64,000 nucleotides of DNA. Source: Ceratobasidium sp. AG-K. Taxonomy: Eukaryota; Basidiomycota; Agaricomycetes; Cantharellales; Ceratobasidiaceae. The DNA is taken from positions 641,001-705,000 of the forward strand of contig JAWNGF010000013.1 of the NCBI GenBank assembly GCA_037039685.1, read 5' to 3'. The position numbers and the translations under genes were made by a program. The notes under the pieces were generated by a model. It was not told the origin of the DNA, made no database searches, and saw only the letters and a list, made by a program, of their open reading frames with translations. Positions 12,443-25,216 of the stretch are shown here, piece by piece (the stretch's first letter is position 1; each line of letters starts with the position of its first letter).

Positions 12443-13046
12443 TGACCTTTCGTGTTTATCTCCCTGTATGCACGACAGATGGCTAATTATTATGCCATGC
12501 CACTTGTATAGCGGCCGCTAGACTTCCTTGCGTGTTTCTCGCTATTATCAGTATAGCTGTTATATACCGAGTGGGATGGAGACCAAATTGCACCATCTTC
12601 CTTGCGAGCGTAATAGAATGGTTGTACAAGTGCATGTAGTAACGCACGTAAATAATCCGCGTTCAATGATTCGGACTTCTACTGCATTGGGCAATGTAGT
12701 TGTGGTTGAGCTCACAGGGTTGTCGATGGCCGATACTGTCACGATTTCAAACTCAAACCCGCCTCGAAGCGTGTTCATGGTGGATTGACCAGCCGCCGGC
12801 GTTATCCACTATCCATCCGATAGATACAGTCCTATAAACTACCTCGAGACTAAGTGCTTTCTAATACATTTTACTCAATTCGCCATCTCTCATTTATTAC
12901 GGATTTAACGATCCAACTTTCACGTGCCTGACGCATACAATCAGATCATTCACGTGTACAAGAACCTCGTGGCGTCATTGCTTCCAAGAGCACAACGGAT
13001 TCCACGAGTGACCTTGGCCTGGGTTGCTGAACAACGGCGTCCTGGG
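12443..13046. other. Intergenic, nothing recognised
   Basis: Holds the 3' flank of the MYND gene and the upstream region of the START-like gene. Overlapping frames of 60-86 codons on both strands around 12530-12790 lack motifs and are not accepted as genes. Confidence 0.5.
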
Positions 13047-13054
13047 TATATAAG
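13047..13054 (+). promoter_or_regulatory. TATA-like element of the START-like gene
   Basis: TATATAAG lies 77 bases before the ATG at 13131, a spacing that fits a short fungal 5' untranslated region. It is placed by pattern and position only. Confidence 0.45.
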
Positions 13055-13130
13055 AACTAGGTAGTCGCCTGAATACATCAACTTCATCTATCCCACCACC
13101 ACTCTCCCACATCGTTCTTTTATATAAATC

Positions 13131-14170
13131 ATGGGTGTCGAAATTCCTAGCGATCCCGCCCCCAATGGATACGTTCCCAACCCGTACCAGGCGCAGGTTG
13201 ATGCTGCGCTTGTGTTCCTCCGCGCTGAGAAGGATGATACGAATGGGTGGGAGGATATCGGTGAGCATCGACGCGTCACTCAATGATAGATCAACTAAAT
13301 GCACTGGTTGTAGATACCAAGGATGGTATCATCATGGACAAGAAATTCGTCCCAGGGGACAACTCTGCCATTCCACTCGTTCGCGGGCGAGGTCTCATCA
13401 AGGGCCTCTCTGGCGCGGCGCTCCTCTCGGCTATCCTCCAGCCCTCGGCGCGTCACTTCTGGGACGCTCGCTACGAATCTGGATCGCTACTCGAGCGGTA
13501 CGGTCGCCGATCGTACAAGTTCTACACTGTCCAAAAGGGTGTAGGCTGGATTGTGAGCGAGCGTGATATCGTTGGTGTCCAGTCTGTGGTGTTTGCCAAC
13601 GAGGAAGACCCCGCGGGTGGGTACGAAATCGTTCAGACAAGTGTCGAGGGCGACGAGGAGAATAAGGGCCGGGTACGCGCGAGCCTGTGCGCTGGATGGT
13701 CGGTCGTTCAGCGGGGTGATGACTTGGATGTGTCGTATGTCGTCAAGAGTGAGTTGCTCGTTGCTTGGGTTTGATAGGGACTGATGCCCGGTAAATTAGT
13801 CAACCCGAACGGGTCCATTCCGAGCGCGGTCGTGTCCAAGATTGTGCAGGACATTCCTCTGGCGGTGGTGAACATTACCAACTTTATTCGCGACAAGGGT
13901 GTCCCGCCGTACATCTCGTCGAAAGAACTCAAGTCGCAATTGCGCGTGGAGCCTGTCAACATTGAGGCCAAGAAACATGAGATTAAACTTATCGCGGGCG
14001 ACAGCGAGGAACAGTTCACGATTGTTGTGGACCCCAAGGTGTTTGGCGGAAACTGGCAGGTTGGGGTGTCTGGCAATGGTGTCGCTGCCGAGAAGCAAGA
14101 CGACACCACCGCGGTCATTAAAGTTCCAGGCGGTGCAGGCAGGTATGAAGTTACGATCAGTGCCGCATGA
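13131..14170 (+). CDS. START-like (StAR-related lipid transfer) domain protein
   Basis: Three exons, 13131..13260, 13314..13748 and 13800..14170, give 311 residues. The central part (about residues 45-200) resembles a START/Bet v 1-like lipid-binding fold: an N-terminal KDGIIMDKKFVPGDNS stretch, ARHFWDARYESGSLLERYG, YKFYTVQKGVGWIVSERD, then strands ending in VVQRGDDLDVSYVVK and a C-terminal helix IPSAVVSKIVQDIPLAVVN. No signal peptide or membrane helix is visible, so a soluble intracellular lipid carrier or sensor is likely. The last 90 residues form an extra beta-rich segment ending in GGAGRYEVTISAA. The ligand cannot be told from sequence. A TATA-like box sits 77 bases upstream. Confidence 0.75.
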
Positions 14171-14572
14171 GAACATTGTATTGCGAATTATAAATGTACT
14201 ATACACATGAATCGGCAATGTTGAATGCCGATGCTGTTCAATTGAAGATCATCGGAATCAGAGATCTAGTCCGAATGCGAGAGGCACAAAAGCTCTTGAG
14301 GCACGTTACCATCAGGGGTGTGGCGTGCTAAACGCGGGCACAACACACAGAAGCAGACAAGGATAAAGGTGCAGCAAACAATCATATGATAAACAAATTC
14401 CGAAAGAGGAATGAGTCCGGAATTTGCGAGTATTGGGTCACGTGGTGTTATGGGAGTTGGATGTTTGCCTCGTTGGAGCCTCGCACAATCAACAACGACA
14501 GGCGAATCGCTGTAATAAACCCTTACGCCAGACACACACATATCTCGCACGCGCCAACAGACTTTTGACGCG
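14171..14572. other. Intergenic, nothing recognised
   Basis: About 400 bases between two co-directional genes, holding the 3' end of the START-like gene and the promoter of the next. No motif was recognised. Confidence 0.5.
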
Positions 14573-17500
14573 ATGGCGACCCCCTTTATCGACTCGGAGG
14601 TCGCCCCTGTACAGTACTATCACCTGCAGTCGCATACTCCCCGTAAGCAGCTTCTTGACCTGCATACGACCACTACTGACGCGTATCCTAGCCCCTGCCG
14701 AGAAAAGTAAGCTGAAAAATATGATATCTAATTCAAGTTTCTGACTCCCCCCAGCCCTGCTATGGCTCCAAGGCGTGAACGAGGCTGGCCCACCGATGCA
14801 TCCGGCAGTCGACTCTACGTCTGAATATGCCGAGGAAACACCCGGCCGCACTGTACAAATGCTGCCTGGGGACGTTCCTCCAGAGCGCCACCCTCTGTCC
14901 CCCCCACCGCCTGTTGCCCCGCTTGCCCCGCTTCAACCCTCGCCTCGCAAGAAGCGTGAAGACCCACCATCTGATTGGGTCCCTCCGTCGTATCTACGTG
15001 GAAAGGAGGGGGGCACGGCCGAGTCGGGCAGTAAGATGGGCGGACTGGATCTCGAATATGCTGTAGGCTCAACTTTATTTCTGGTAGACGCGTTTGTTGA
15101 CCTGGCGTTTCTCCGATCGGAATAGGTATTCGGTGATCATGGTGGAGGATCAGAGGCCTCGTACCAGCGCACTTTACAACAGGCCGCAGGAGGGTATCCC
15201 CCCGAGGGTGCCAACGACGAAATTCCTGACGAAGAAGGCGATATATATGATGATGACGTAGACAGCAATGAACAAGAACGACCCGAGAGCATGATGAGCC
15301 CACAAGGCCACACTGTGAGTCCCATTTTTTGAGCTCATTAGTCCACTTTGGGCATTTGTCCTGGCATTTCCCACCCGTATTTTGCTATGAATACTCGGCC
15401 GCTAAAACTGCACATTTCTAGATCCCGATTGAAGATGCACACGCACGCTCTCCACGCTATCTTTCACAATCCACTGGGCCATCGTTTGGTAATCTCAATC
15501 GACCGAGCTCTTTTGCACCCATGCCCACAGGCCCTGGTATTCAAATCCAACCACCAACTGACCCAGCGCATTCCCGAGGGGTAAGTAGTTTTTCTGCTTG
15601 TTAATCTGGTTGTGATTCTTATGACATAAACCCCCACATTTTCCTATCCTATATCCAAATGCCAAACTATACGCTCGTTGCATCAAATCCTGTCCGACTC
15701 TGGCAGGTATCGCGCTCTGGGACGCAATCTGAAGCTACTGCCGACTTGGTCGGCCAACTTACTGATGAAGTTCAAAATCTATGGGGCGGACCCGTTGGTC
15801 ACCCACCTATTCAAAATGCAAGGAACGGGCACGAGCGCAAAGTGGAAGGTGAGCGATCAACTCGTTACATGTTCGGGCGCCTGGCCTTGGGACGCGTTAT
15901 GGACTTCTCAAAGGAGGATGGGCGCGAAATAAGGATCACGAGTCGCGTTGGCTCTTGTTGGATCAGTCAGCGCGTCCGTCTGTATCCCGTGGTCGGACGG
16001 TTGTTGCCTGATTATCATCAGATCACACTCTGGCTTTTGTGATGTTCAATTCGCTTTCATCGTGTGCTCGAGGCGCTTTCGTGGGGTTACGCTTCTCGCA
16101 TTTCTCAAGCGTGATTGGTCAACCCTAACCGTGCACGGCGCTCTCTCCTAATCCCCTGTTCGTCATTGAGCATGGCTAACCTGGCGTTATCTAGCCTCCT
16201 CCATCCGAAGGCTCGGAAGCATCGTTCTTCAAGAACTCGGGACCGACTGCATCCGTCAACGCTAACGGTGTACCACTCCCACCCTCTGCCCCAATGACTG
16301 CCCAAGTCACAGGCAGCCGCGTCGTCCCTCAATCCACTGGCGTAACCAGCAAATCGACCACTCGTGGCGCTCCTGTTCCCGTTGCGCCCCAGATGACAGG
16401 CCAGACGGGCAAGCATCCACTACCCGTGGCCCGATTGCCCCTCAAACCACTGGCAAACAATCGAACACTGGTGGCAGGCAGTCTATCGGCCGTGCTCCCA
16501 TCGCTCCCCAAACGACTGGCAAACAGTCCACGCGCGGCCCTGTCCAGCTCAGGTTACGGGTAGTCGCAGCGGCAAAGTTATTCCGCAGATGACAGGCAAA
16601 TCTGGTCGGACGACCACAACCCGCACGACACGCGATGTCGCTCAGCCTGCTCCACGTCACGCTGGGTCCGCTGTCGGCGGGATGTCGACCACTACCGGAC
16701 GCGCCAAGAGCCCCACTTGGTAAAGCCTCTGTTACCGGAGGAGGATACCAGTCGTTTGCCGACGCTATGCACGACCCCACCATGAACGATGAGGGAAGCT
16801 ACCTCGGCGACCCCAACTACCCCGCGCCCGCCTACGAACACGACGACAGCCATTACCCTGGTGCGTACCCCGGAACAGACGGAAACAGCTTTGCCGGCGA
16901 GGGAATGGCTTATATGGGCGAAGACATTGGTCGCGCGGCCAGTGTGGCCGAGAGCACCCATACCCTCCGCGGCGAAAAGAAGTTGCACCCGCTTGCCGGG
17001 AGCGCCGTGGCGCCTAGCGAAGGCGGGATGCATCCGTTCCGAAACATGGCGCCTAGCGAGAGTGGGACAGCGAACCATCCATACAGGACCGGGAGCCCAG
17101 CAGGCAGCCGGGCGTCTCATCACCGCTCGGCCAGCGGTGCGGGTGCCAACGGGGCCGATCGTTCGGGCACTCCCCGCTCGTTCCACCACTCGCACACAGG
17201 TCCCGTCGCGCGTCACGATGATACGACGCCCACACCGTCCGAGACCGGGTTTATCGATCGCGTACCGGAAATGTCTGAGCGCGAACTTCTCGAGGTGCTC
17301 AAGACGCCGCGCACGAGCTATACCGTCTCGCCGAGCGTCTTGGCCGAAGAAGTTAGTCGGACACATTACCATGACGAGGATTTGTGTATCTTGTTGCACG
17401 CTGCCGAGGATCCAAACCAGCACGAGGTTATTCGCAAGGCCGTGCGCAAAGCGGCCAAGATGAGGATTAAGCGATTGGGGATCGAGGACGAGGTAAGTTG

Positions 17501-19173
17501 ATTCATATTGCGTCGGGTCGGTGACTGACACTATCTAGAAGCGGAAGGAACCATTGTCGATCGCCGCGCCACCCGATGTAAGTCTTTGCGATCGAGGTTG
17601 GGATCGGGCGCTGATGATGTCTCTAGTCCGAGGCGCCTTCTTGGGCTCGCCCATTGTTCAACATGTTGCAGGATGCTCAGACTCGTCTGGAGAGCCTCGA
17701 AGGTGGGCGACACAGGATCGAAGCCCCACCTTCGCACATGGGATCTCGACACGCCGGCTCGGAAGGTATGTCCTTTGCTCACATCCCTAGACATGATCTC
17801 ACAGGGTCTTTAGCCAACTTTGATCTCAACGTCGGACGCACTCCCGTTACGGCGCACGGAAACATCGACGCCTCGACCGTCCCTTCGGGCACGCATGTCG
17901 GCGAATCGGTGCTGGGAGGCAAGACAGCAGACTACCAGCACGGTCATGACGAAGACGACCTGCCAGACCACATGCGTGAGCACCAAGACCCAGACAAGGT
18001 CCGACAGGCGCTGAGGGACTTTTTACATCCGACAGATGAACGCGAGCGCTCGGTTGCTGGCGGTATGGACCAGTCGGTGTTTGGCCGCGAGTCGATGATG
18101 TTTGGCCATGAGGAGAATGAGCCCTCGATCGCAGGTGGTGGAGGTGATATGGAAGAGGAGCTGTACAAGCTCCGAGTCAAGAATCCTCCGCGATCCGAGG
18201 CATCTCACAAGCCTTGGGAGAATGGCGAGGTACCTGATATTCCGGGCGAAGAGCGCCAAGAGGAACCTCCGCACAGCGCTATCAGTGCACCCGGCGGTGG
18301 AAACGCTTTGCAACAGTATACCCCGCCGCCCGTGTGGCAACGCGTGCACCAGCGACTGCTCAACTGGGCGATGGTCTGGCCGCTCACCGAGCTCGATAAG
18401 GCGCTCGCCAGCACCGAGCGTGGACACCAGGTCGAGGAGATTGCTCTCAGCGTCTGGTGTACCCAGGTCTACAAGCGCTACGTCCGTGCGCGCTTGTCCG
18501 AGAGCGGGGGAGACGCCAGCAAGGTCGACCGGATGTATGTTCCACCGAACATGGCAGATGCGATTAGCACCGCGGTGTACAATGGACGCCACGGTGACGC
18601 ATGTCAGATGCTCAAGGATATGTGGGCGCCGTTTGGGCTGGATGGTATGCCGCGTCTAATTATTGTCTTGGCTCGTCACCGGAGAGACGAACATCATTGG
18701 GTGACACATCGGTGAGTACAAGCATAGAATGATTTTGGGGTGGTTCGCTTATGGCTTGGACCAGATTCTCGCTACCCGATGGACAGTTGTCGACGTACGA
18801 TACGTACCCCGAACGCTCGCTGCCTGATGGACGTGTAAGTGACTCGTACCGATCGTCAATGCTTGTTCCTGACACGCCTTTTCAGCCTCTTGGATGGTGG
18901 TTTGCAATCCGCAGCGCCTGGCCACATGCCTCGTATCCCCCAGCCGACGCCCTCGTCCAAAAGATGGTCCGGATCAACCGCCCATTGCAGCTCCTCGTCG
19001 ACTGCTCTGTTGCTGCTGCTGCCATCTGGCGCAACCTGTTGATGGGCAGCAAAGCCGAACGCAGCGTCGACCTCGAACGTCTACGCGATTTGATCAGCAC
19101 CGAAGTCAAGTCGCTCAAGCAGCGCAAAGAGATGGGCCGCCTGACCGTGTCCAATGGCAAGTACGACGATTGA
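14573..19173 (+). CDS. Large uncharacterised protein with Pro/Ser/Thr-rich N-terminal half
   Basis: Not recognised. N-terminal exons 14573..14642, 14692..14706, 14755..15062, 15126..15314, 15422..15580 and 15707..15848 are Pro- and acid-rich and look disordered. After an unresolved stretch (15849-16194), coding resumes at 16195 with repeats of PQMTGK/PQTTGK-type units and many Thr/Arg. Later exons are 17539..17577, 17627..18711, 18765..18834 and 18886..19173. The C-terminal 300 residues form a conserved-looking globular part (GHQVEEIALSVWCTQVYKRY, RPLQLLVDCSVAAAAIWRN) that ends in a charged helix. Total is about 1,200 residues. Three apparent base losses (16413, 16548, and two G near 16719-16720) split the repeat region. 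There is no signal peptide or membrane segment. Function is unknown. Confidence 0.65.
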
Positions 19174-19929
19174 GACGAATGAAGAAATCTAGAGGAAGGA
19201 ATGTAAATGATTCCGGGTTTTGTTTTGGTTATGATCTAGTGCTTTTGATCTTTACGTTACGTGGCCCTTATGGCCTCCTATTCTTTCCCTTTTGTTGTGG
19301 TTTCGGAATCTGCTTGTTGTTACACTTTTGGTACGCCCCCTCATGTCCTGCTCGGTCCGTTTCGTGCCTGTACTCGGATGTGTGATGATGCCAGAAATAT
19401 ATCTTTTTCCTGAACATTTCCGTTGAGACCTGAACAGGATGTAATTGTGTGTTCTCACATGAAAGTAGCACATGACTCTTATCAGCGAGGGCTCGATCGG
19501 TGAGATCGGTGAGAAGCCCTGGAATTGGAAGGTGCAGGTCGCCGCCAAATATTGAGCGCCAAGGCACCTCGCACTTGCAGTTGACCACAGTTCATGCACG
19601 CCATCGGTGCCGTATCGAATTGTCCGGCCCCTATTTGCCAAATTGATAACATCCGACAATGAGTCTGGGTTATCTAGGCACGCCTTCACTTTATACGGTC
19701 GGTCATTGACAGCTGGCCGGTGCTACAGCGCTCAAATGCACCTCGTGTAAGAAGTTAATCTTGCGGCCATCCAATCTTGACCAAACGCTCCACATCAGCC
19801 AGGGCAAAGCCACAGGGCGAGAAGCCGAGCTGCCTAGCACGCCTCGGCCGTGCCTCTTATATCAGGCTCCTTGCGGGCCTTGGCATCCAGAGGTCGATCG
19901 CCTTCCCCCCTCGTCTGTTCTGCCTAACT
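19174..19929. other. Intergenic, nothing firm
   Basis: Contains the 3' flank of the large uncharacterised gene and the promoter of the surface-protein gene. A 145-codon open frame on the minus strand (19252-19689) has no motif and no splice support, so it is not annotated. Confidence 0.45.
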
Positions 19930-21165
19930 ATGCTGCAGTTCAAGCTCATTTTTGGTCTCGCGACGGCTCTGTTGCCCTATGTGACGCTCGTATCGTCCGT
20001 CGCTCTGAGCGCTAGGCAGATGCAGTGGCCAACTCTGCCCAATAACCTCACCGAGGATGTCCTTCAAGTAGCGTTTGCCATCTCTCCGCCATGCGCGGCG
20101 AACAATTCGTGGTGTGTACAGCTTACGGCGGTTGTAGTAAGTATCAATCTGTTATTGATGCCTCGACGGCGCTAATATATGTGGTAAATTAGGTTCCAAG
20201 GTGCCAAAGACTGCGAGGAGGTACGTGTTACATTATGTTCCACCTGAGTTTGTCCTACACGATCAAACAGACCCCGGCTGCTGGTGCGGAAACCATGATC
20301 CCGTGCATGTACGTTTCTTTACGTCCTTCGCCCCTCCAAGCGCCTTTCAATTCAATGACTAACTTGGTTCCTTTTTAGTACTGTGCAATTTGTATGTCTA
20401 GCCCAGCCGACAACCAAACAACCCCAGAGCAGACCCAAGCCGCCGGCGCCGGCCATAACAGTAAGTTTTGGGACGTGCTCGCCGTCTGAGCGGGCGCTCA
20501 TTCTGGTTGTAGACTTCCACATTGCTTGCAATGCTTATGAAGGGCTCATCAATGGCACTACGGTCACTACCACATCTACTTCGTCCCAGAGTCCGACATC
20601 CACTGTTGTGGCCACCCCGACGCTAGCCAATGCCTCTGGCTCGTCTTCAACCAAGACACCTATTGGGCCGATTATTGGTGGTGGTACGTATATCTCGGCC
20701 GCATATATGTACTTTGACCCAATCTTTGGTATACAGTTGTGGGTGGAGTTGTTGGCTTGGCGCTTATACTTGGTGCTATCTATCTTCTCGCGCTCAAGCT
20801 CAAGCAAGAAAACCGTGATAGCGTTAGTACTCTCACCTTTCAACATAGCCTTACAAATAGGCTGAGGCCGATTCGCTAACCACTAGGTCTACTACTAGGC
20901 TCCTCGATCAAGCATGTCTCACTTGGGCTCTGATTACAAAAGCCCAGCCACGTATCACGCTCCGTACCCTCAGTTGAATTCCTACCCGGTTCCAGGTCAT
21001 GTCTCACCACGTAAGTGTTACGAATCGCCGGTGTAACAAACGCTAACTGAAGCATGAATGGGTATAGCCGTTAGTACTTATATGCATAATGCCGAGCCTA
21101 TGATTATTGGCTCTACCTCACCGGCGCCGCCTAGCCAAGTTCAAGGCCAACCAGCCCAGACCTAG
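19930..21165 (+). CDS. Putative single-pass surface protein: signal peptide, Cys-rich ectodomain, Ser/Thr stalk, one membrane helix
   Basis: The N terminus (MLQFKLIFGLATALLPYVTL) is a typical signal peptide. It is followed by a short ectodomain with several cysteines (PPCAANNSWC, then GCWCGNHDPVHYCAIC) and a Ser/Thr-rich stalk (TSTSSQSPTSTVVATPT). One membrane helix (VVGLALILGAIYLLAL) is encoded from about 20738, and a polar cytoplasmic tail ends in a TAG at 21163-21165. The layout resembles fungal cell-surface sensors or mucin-like proteins, but no named domain was found. Exon joins between about 20130 and 20290 do not close in one frame. A lost C in the run 20272-20275 would restore part of it. 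Boundaries are therefore approximate. Confidence 0.6.
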
Positions 21166-21405
21166 GTTTTTTATTTGGGTTCAAGTGTCTCACATTCCTT
21201 CTTGGTGTAAAATAATGAATCGATGCGTAAAATGTTACGATATTTACGACTGTACTTGCCACATCGGGGGTGAGATTACAACGACGGATCTCATTGGTGC
21301 GGGCTCTGTTTGGCCTTGGCCATCCCGTTGATCTCCACGTGACAAATACAAAGTTCCCACGCTCTAATCGCATCAGATGTGTAAAACTCTCCTCCCGCAC
21401 TTGTG

Positions 21406-23625
21406 ATGACGAAAATCGACTATTCTTTGTACCTCGTTACCGGTCGGGAGTTCTTACCTCCTGGAAAGGTGTGCCTCGGTCGGATGAATGTCAGCCGCAG
21501 TTCTGACATCGGCTTATGGTAGGATTTTTACGAGTCGTTAGAAGAGGTAGGCTGAGGGCGAAGAGGGATATATTATGAAATTCACAACGAATGGCTAGAG
21601 TATCCAAGGGGGCGTCACGATCATTCAAGTTCGAGAGAAGAAAGCAGATACCGGAGAGGTACGCGCATTCACTCCAAACCCTCACCCTCTTATTCGCTCC
21701 TAGTTCCTAGAAATTGCTCAGCGGAGCAAACAAATATGCGATAAATATAAAGTCCCCCTCATTATCAACGACCGAGTCGATATTGCGCTCGCTGTGGGTG
21801 CGGCGGGTGTGCATATTGGCCAAACGGATATGCCAGTCGTGGCGGCTAGAAAGCTATTGGAATTGGCGCACGCTGGTATGCTTTATTATCCTAGGATATA
21901 TAGAGTTTTGAACTGGAGCCTGGGTAGAGGAACGGCCCGTAATTGGCGTTTCGGTTGGGAACGTCGAAGAGGCAAAGCGCGCGGTGGTTGACGGAGCGGA
22001 TTACGTTGGCATTGGTGCTATTTGGTGGATGTTGCTCCTTGGACAAGGTGTATTATCTTACTGATAAATACGCAGGACAACCCAAACTAAAAACCTCGTC
22101 AAGCCTGTTGTGGGAGTCCGTGGAGCGGGAGATATCCTGGACATTGTGGGCGACGCTGGTATCCCGGCCGTGGCAATTGGTAGGCGACCCGCTTGACTTT
22201 CCTCTAAGTGAAAAATTAACTAGCATACACCCCAGGTGGAATCAAAATACACAACGCGCTGCATACTCTGCATGGTGCAGTGGGACCCATCACAGGAACG
22301 ACCCTCTCGGGTCTAGCAGTTGTAACCGAGATCGTCGGAGCACCCGATGCAACCATCCCCGCTCGTGCCCTAGTCAAGATTCTCAACTCGCGAACGAGGC
22401 ATTTCCACTGGCCCGCGTTATGTCTTGCCCCCAATACTTCACCTTCTGCCGCGCTCTTGGCTGAAGGAGCCGGGTCGTTGTTGACGGCGCTGAGGCAGCA
22501 TTCACCTTTGGTCCACCAGATAACTAATCACGTTGTTGTCGCTCAGAGCGCAAACGCGACGCTGGCATTAGGCGCGAGCCCAATCATGGCCACCGCACCC
22601 GAGGAGATGACTGATTTGGCCAAGGTGGCTGGTGGACTGTTGGTTAATTTTGGAACGATAACTAACAAAGCTGGGATGTTGGTCGCTGGTGAGTAAATTT
22701 GATGGATTGTAACTAGTAAGTTAATGTGGTTTGGGATCAAGGGAAAGAGGCAAATGCAAATAAGAAACCTGGTACGTTGAGCAATCTGTGCGCCGACCGA
22801 GTTTACCAAAAATACTCCATTTTAGTGATATTTGACCCAGTTGGTGTCGGAGCGACGCAATTCAGGAGGGAGAGTGCGAACGGCAAGTCCTTGGATATGG
22901 GTTTTCTCCGACTGTGATCTCATATTCTGCCAGAGCTTTTGAACACTTGGCAAACTAGCGTAATCAAGGGAAATGCTGGAGAAATAGGTACTCTTTTGGG
23001 GTCTTCAGAAGTGAGCGCTCCATTTTGTCACCTCAAATTTGTGCATTTTCTGATGACACATGATAGGTTGTCGCTCGGGGAGTGGACAGCGTTGGTCCTG
23101 GTTTCTCAGACCCAGCTAATATTGTTTGTAGTTTAGCCAAACGAGAACGTGAGTCCCATGATGTCCCGGCCGAAGGACAATGTTTTATCGGGGACAAACT
23201 TCAGGTTGTATTGTCGTCATGACAGGCAAGACAGATTATGTATCGGACGGATATACGACTGTTGCACTCTCCAACGGCCATCCAATGCTTGGTGACATTA
23301 CGGGTAGTGGTTGCATGGTCGGCACAGCCATTACGGCCTTTGCAGCTGCAGCCCGCCTCGTTGCCCCGAGGAGGAAGAAGATGGAGGGAAACTGGTGCGG
23401 GGAGATATGTTCCAGGCTGCTGTCGCAGGGCAAGTCTCCATTCTCCCGGCTCCACAAGAAAATAACCCACCCCAAACAGTGTATTAGCCGTGACAATGCT
23501 TCTGAGATTGCGGCTGCACGACCGGACGTTAAAGGCACAGGCACTTTCGCGTCCGCATTGATGACGAGTTGTATAACTTGAAGCCAGAGACAGTTGTAGA
23601 CAAGGCGATGATTGAGATTCTTTAA
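21406..23625 (+). CDS. THI6: Bifunctional thiamine-phosphate synthase / hydroxyethylthiazole kinase
   Basis: Couples the pyrimidine and thiazole halves of thiamine (N-terminal TPS domain) and phosphorylates hydroxyethylthiazole (C-terminal kinase). Exons: 21406..21468, 21523..21546, 21599..21658, 21704..21875, 21928..22024, 22076..22179, 22236..22688, 22742..22771, 22826..22882, 22934..23010, 23067..23148, 23205..23429, 23480..23625; about 530 residues, close to yeast Thi6. TPS marks: GGVTIIQVREK, GAAGVHIGQTDMP and DYVGIGAIW. Kinase marks: ITNHVVVAQSANATLALGASP, VIFDPVGVGATQ, and the anion-hole/catalytic GDITGSGCMVGTAI. Two introns use GC donors (22883 and 23430). Three single-base losses in the kinase part (23364-23367, 23498, 23558-23559) break the frame, and family conservation continues across each. 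This suggests sequence error rather than decay. Confidence 0.9.
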
Positions 23626-23854
23626 ATCAAAAGGTGTGGTCGCTACTGGGGCTCCAGGCCACTGCTATTGCTTACAATAAGTTGATTGTCAATTTAGTTG
23701 AGGCCATTTGTTTGCAGCGCATATATAAGGATATTGTTGCAAGCGTCCCCCCAACTCATTGAACTTTTATTGTATTGAAAAACTTAGCAACACATGAAAT
23801 AGATGACGGCGCATATATACACCATTTATTCCAACCAAGGACGACGTCGCCAAG

Positions 23855-25216
23855 TTAATGGACCGCCTGGGGTTCAAAGAGCTTAGAGAATGGCATGCTC
23901 TCTGTTGGCTGGAGCCAGTTTCGACTATCGTACTGCACCCTCGGAGCGCTTTCAATCATGTGAAAGGTATACGCAAACCGTGTACGTTGTGAAGTGTTCC
24001 GCTCCGACTTGTGCAGAACAGAGCCGTGAATGAGGACCAATGTACCTTATACGAGACGGTTCAAGGTTTAGGCACTACCAGAACGACATATCTATAATGA
24101 AGGACTTACCTGCATCACACGTCTCCAAGATATAGTCACTACCCTGGGACACCTTTGTTGTTTCTGAATCCGTGGTCTTGTTCTGAAGATCCAAAGGGGT
24201 AACTGGTTGCTTAATCTCTTCAAAGCCTGTTCCTCCTTCAGGTAGACGAACAAAGCGTTTGTCGATGGGGTTGCTGCGGTGGGAGCCAGGAAGGAATGAC
24301 AAGGCGCCATTGGATTCTGTGCATTGTTCCAAGGCGAACCAGAAACCTAGCGCAGAGGGCGGGTCGGTATACAAGAACGTACTGGAATCAAAACATGAGC
24401 TCATTTACTCATTCACGTAAGAGGGTAGCGCCTACGAATCGTTGTGTTCCGGTACCTTGCCACCAATTTCGGGTTGCTTGCATATTACCATGCTTTGCAG
24501 GACTATGGCATGTCAGATTTAGGTAGTGTGCGGATATAATGTGATGATTAACCTTCCGGATCATGATGGAAGGACAGGTCCCGCGCAAGTTGCCTGAGTT
24601 TCTCGTTTTCCATTGTAAACTTGCGGAACACGGGGTCAAGTTCATGCAATCCTGTCCTGAGCTTTCAGCCATCGTCACAAGACGACCCCAATGTTAGACC
24701 CACCATGGCCAACTTTATTAACACTTTTTTCCTTTGGCTTGGCCAGCTTTCCTTGAGCGTCAAAGGCATCATCTTCGAGGAAGAAGTGAATCTTATCGCC
24801 ACTTGATAAAAAGTAATCGTCCCCAACGTGCTTCTTGCTGTGTGTTGGATCATCCTCTTCCCCTGTAGTAAAGCGAGTCTAAGATGGACATATTATTTGA
24901 TACCATTTAGTCCTACGCCATTATGGGATAACTAACCATAGGGTGGCCTTCGAGAGGAAACTCGGCGATAAGTTGCTTCGCGCGGGACAATAGTGCACCT
25001 GTCTCTTCCTGGGATATGAAGCCCGGTAAAATGAGGTACCTATGTTTTGAAACCACTTCCAGATTACGTATTTAGTAATTTAGTTCAGTTAGCTTACCCG
25101 TCTTGGTCGAACTGTTCAAGGTAGTCAGTACGTCACGATTCATTGGCGGCCGATAGTTAATTACGTACTTTCGCGACTTGCTCCGGAGAGAGCACCCTGG
25201 GATAGTCTTGAGCCAT
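23855..25216 (-). CDS. Phytanoyl-CoA dioxygenase (PhyH/PHYHD1-like) family oxygenase
   Basis: A non-haem Fe(II)/2-oxoglutarate oxygenase. Eight exons in transcript order: 25216..25169, 25111..25098, 25039..24937, 24878..24704, 24651..24553, 24502..24436, 24381..24110, 24045..23855; 322 residues, normal for the family. Seen directly: YLILPGF near the N terminus, QPEIGGKVPEHNDSTFLYT carrying the HxD iron ligands, FWFALEQCTESNGALSFLPGSH, and the distal His in LVLIHGSVLHKSERN, which precedes the 2-oxoglutarate-binding Arg of the family. The overall pattern is nearer to PHYHD1 than to peroxisomal PHYH, and no C-terminal peroxisome signal is present (the end reads EPQAVH). The substrate is unknown. 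The second exon is only 14 nt. The gene is divergent from CAB2 across 293 bases. Confidence 0.88.

Noticed and set aside
12528..12788. Overlapping 86- and 72-codon frames on opposite strands
   Set aside because: Neither shows a motif, splice signals or neighbouring exons.
16635..17501. Separate gene beginning at the ATG at 16635
   Set aside because: The frame downstream of about 16720 continues the large gene; the 5' part up to there is in a shadow frame. The ATG appears only because of base losses upstream.
19252..19689. 145-codon minus-strand frame
   Set aside because: No conserved block or splice context; a shorter frame overlaps it on the same strand, which is typical of non-coding sequence.
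22236..23625. THI6 as a decayed pseudogene
   Set aside because: The three lesions are single-base losses in runs, the catalytic motifs remain, and splice sites are intact. Sequence error is more likely.
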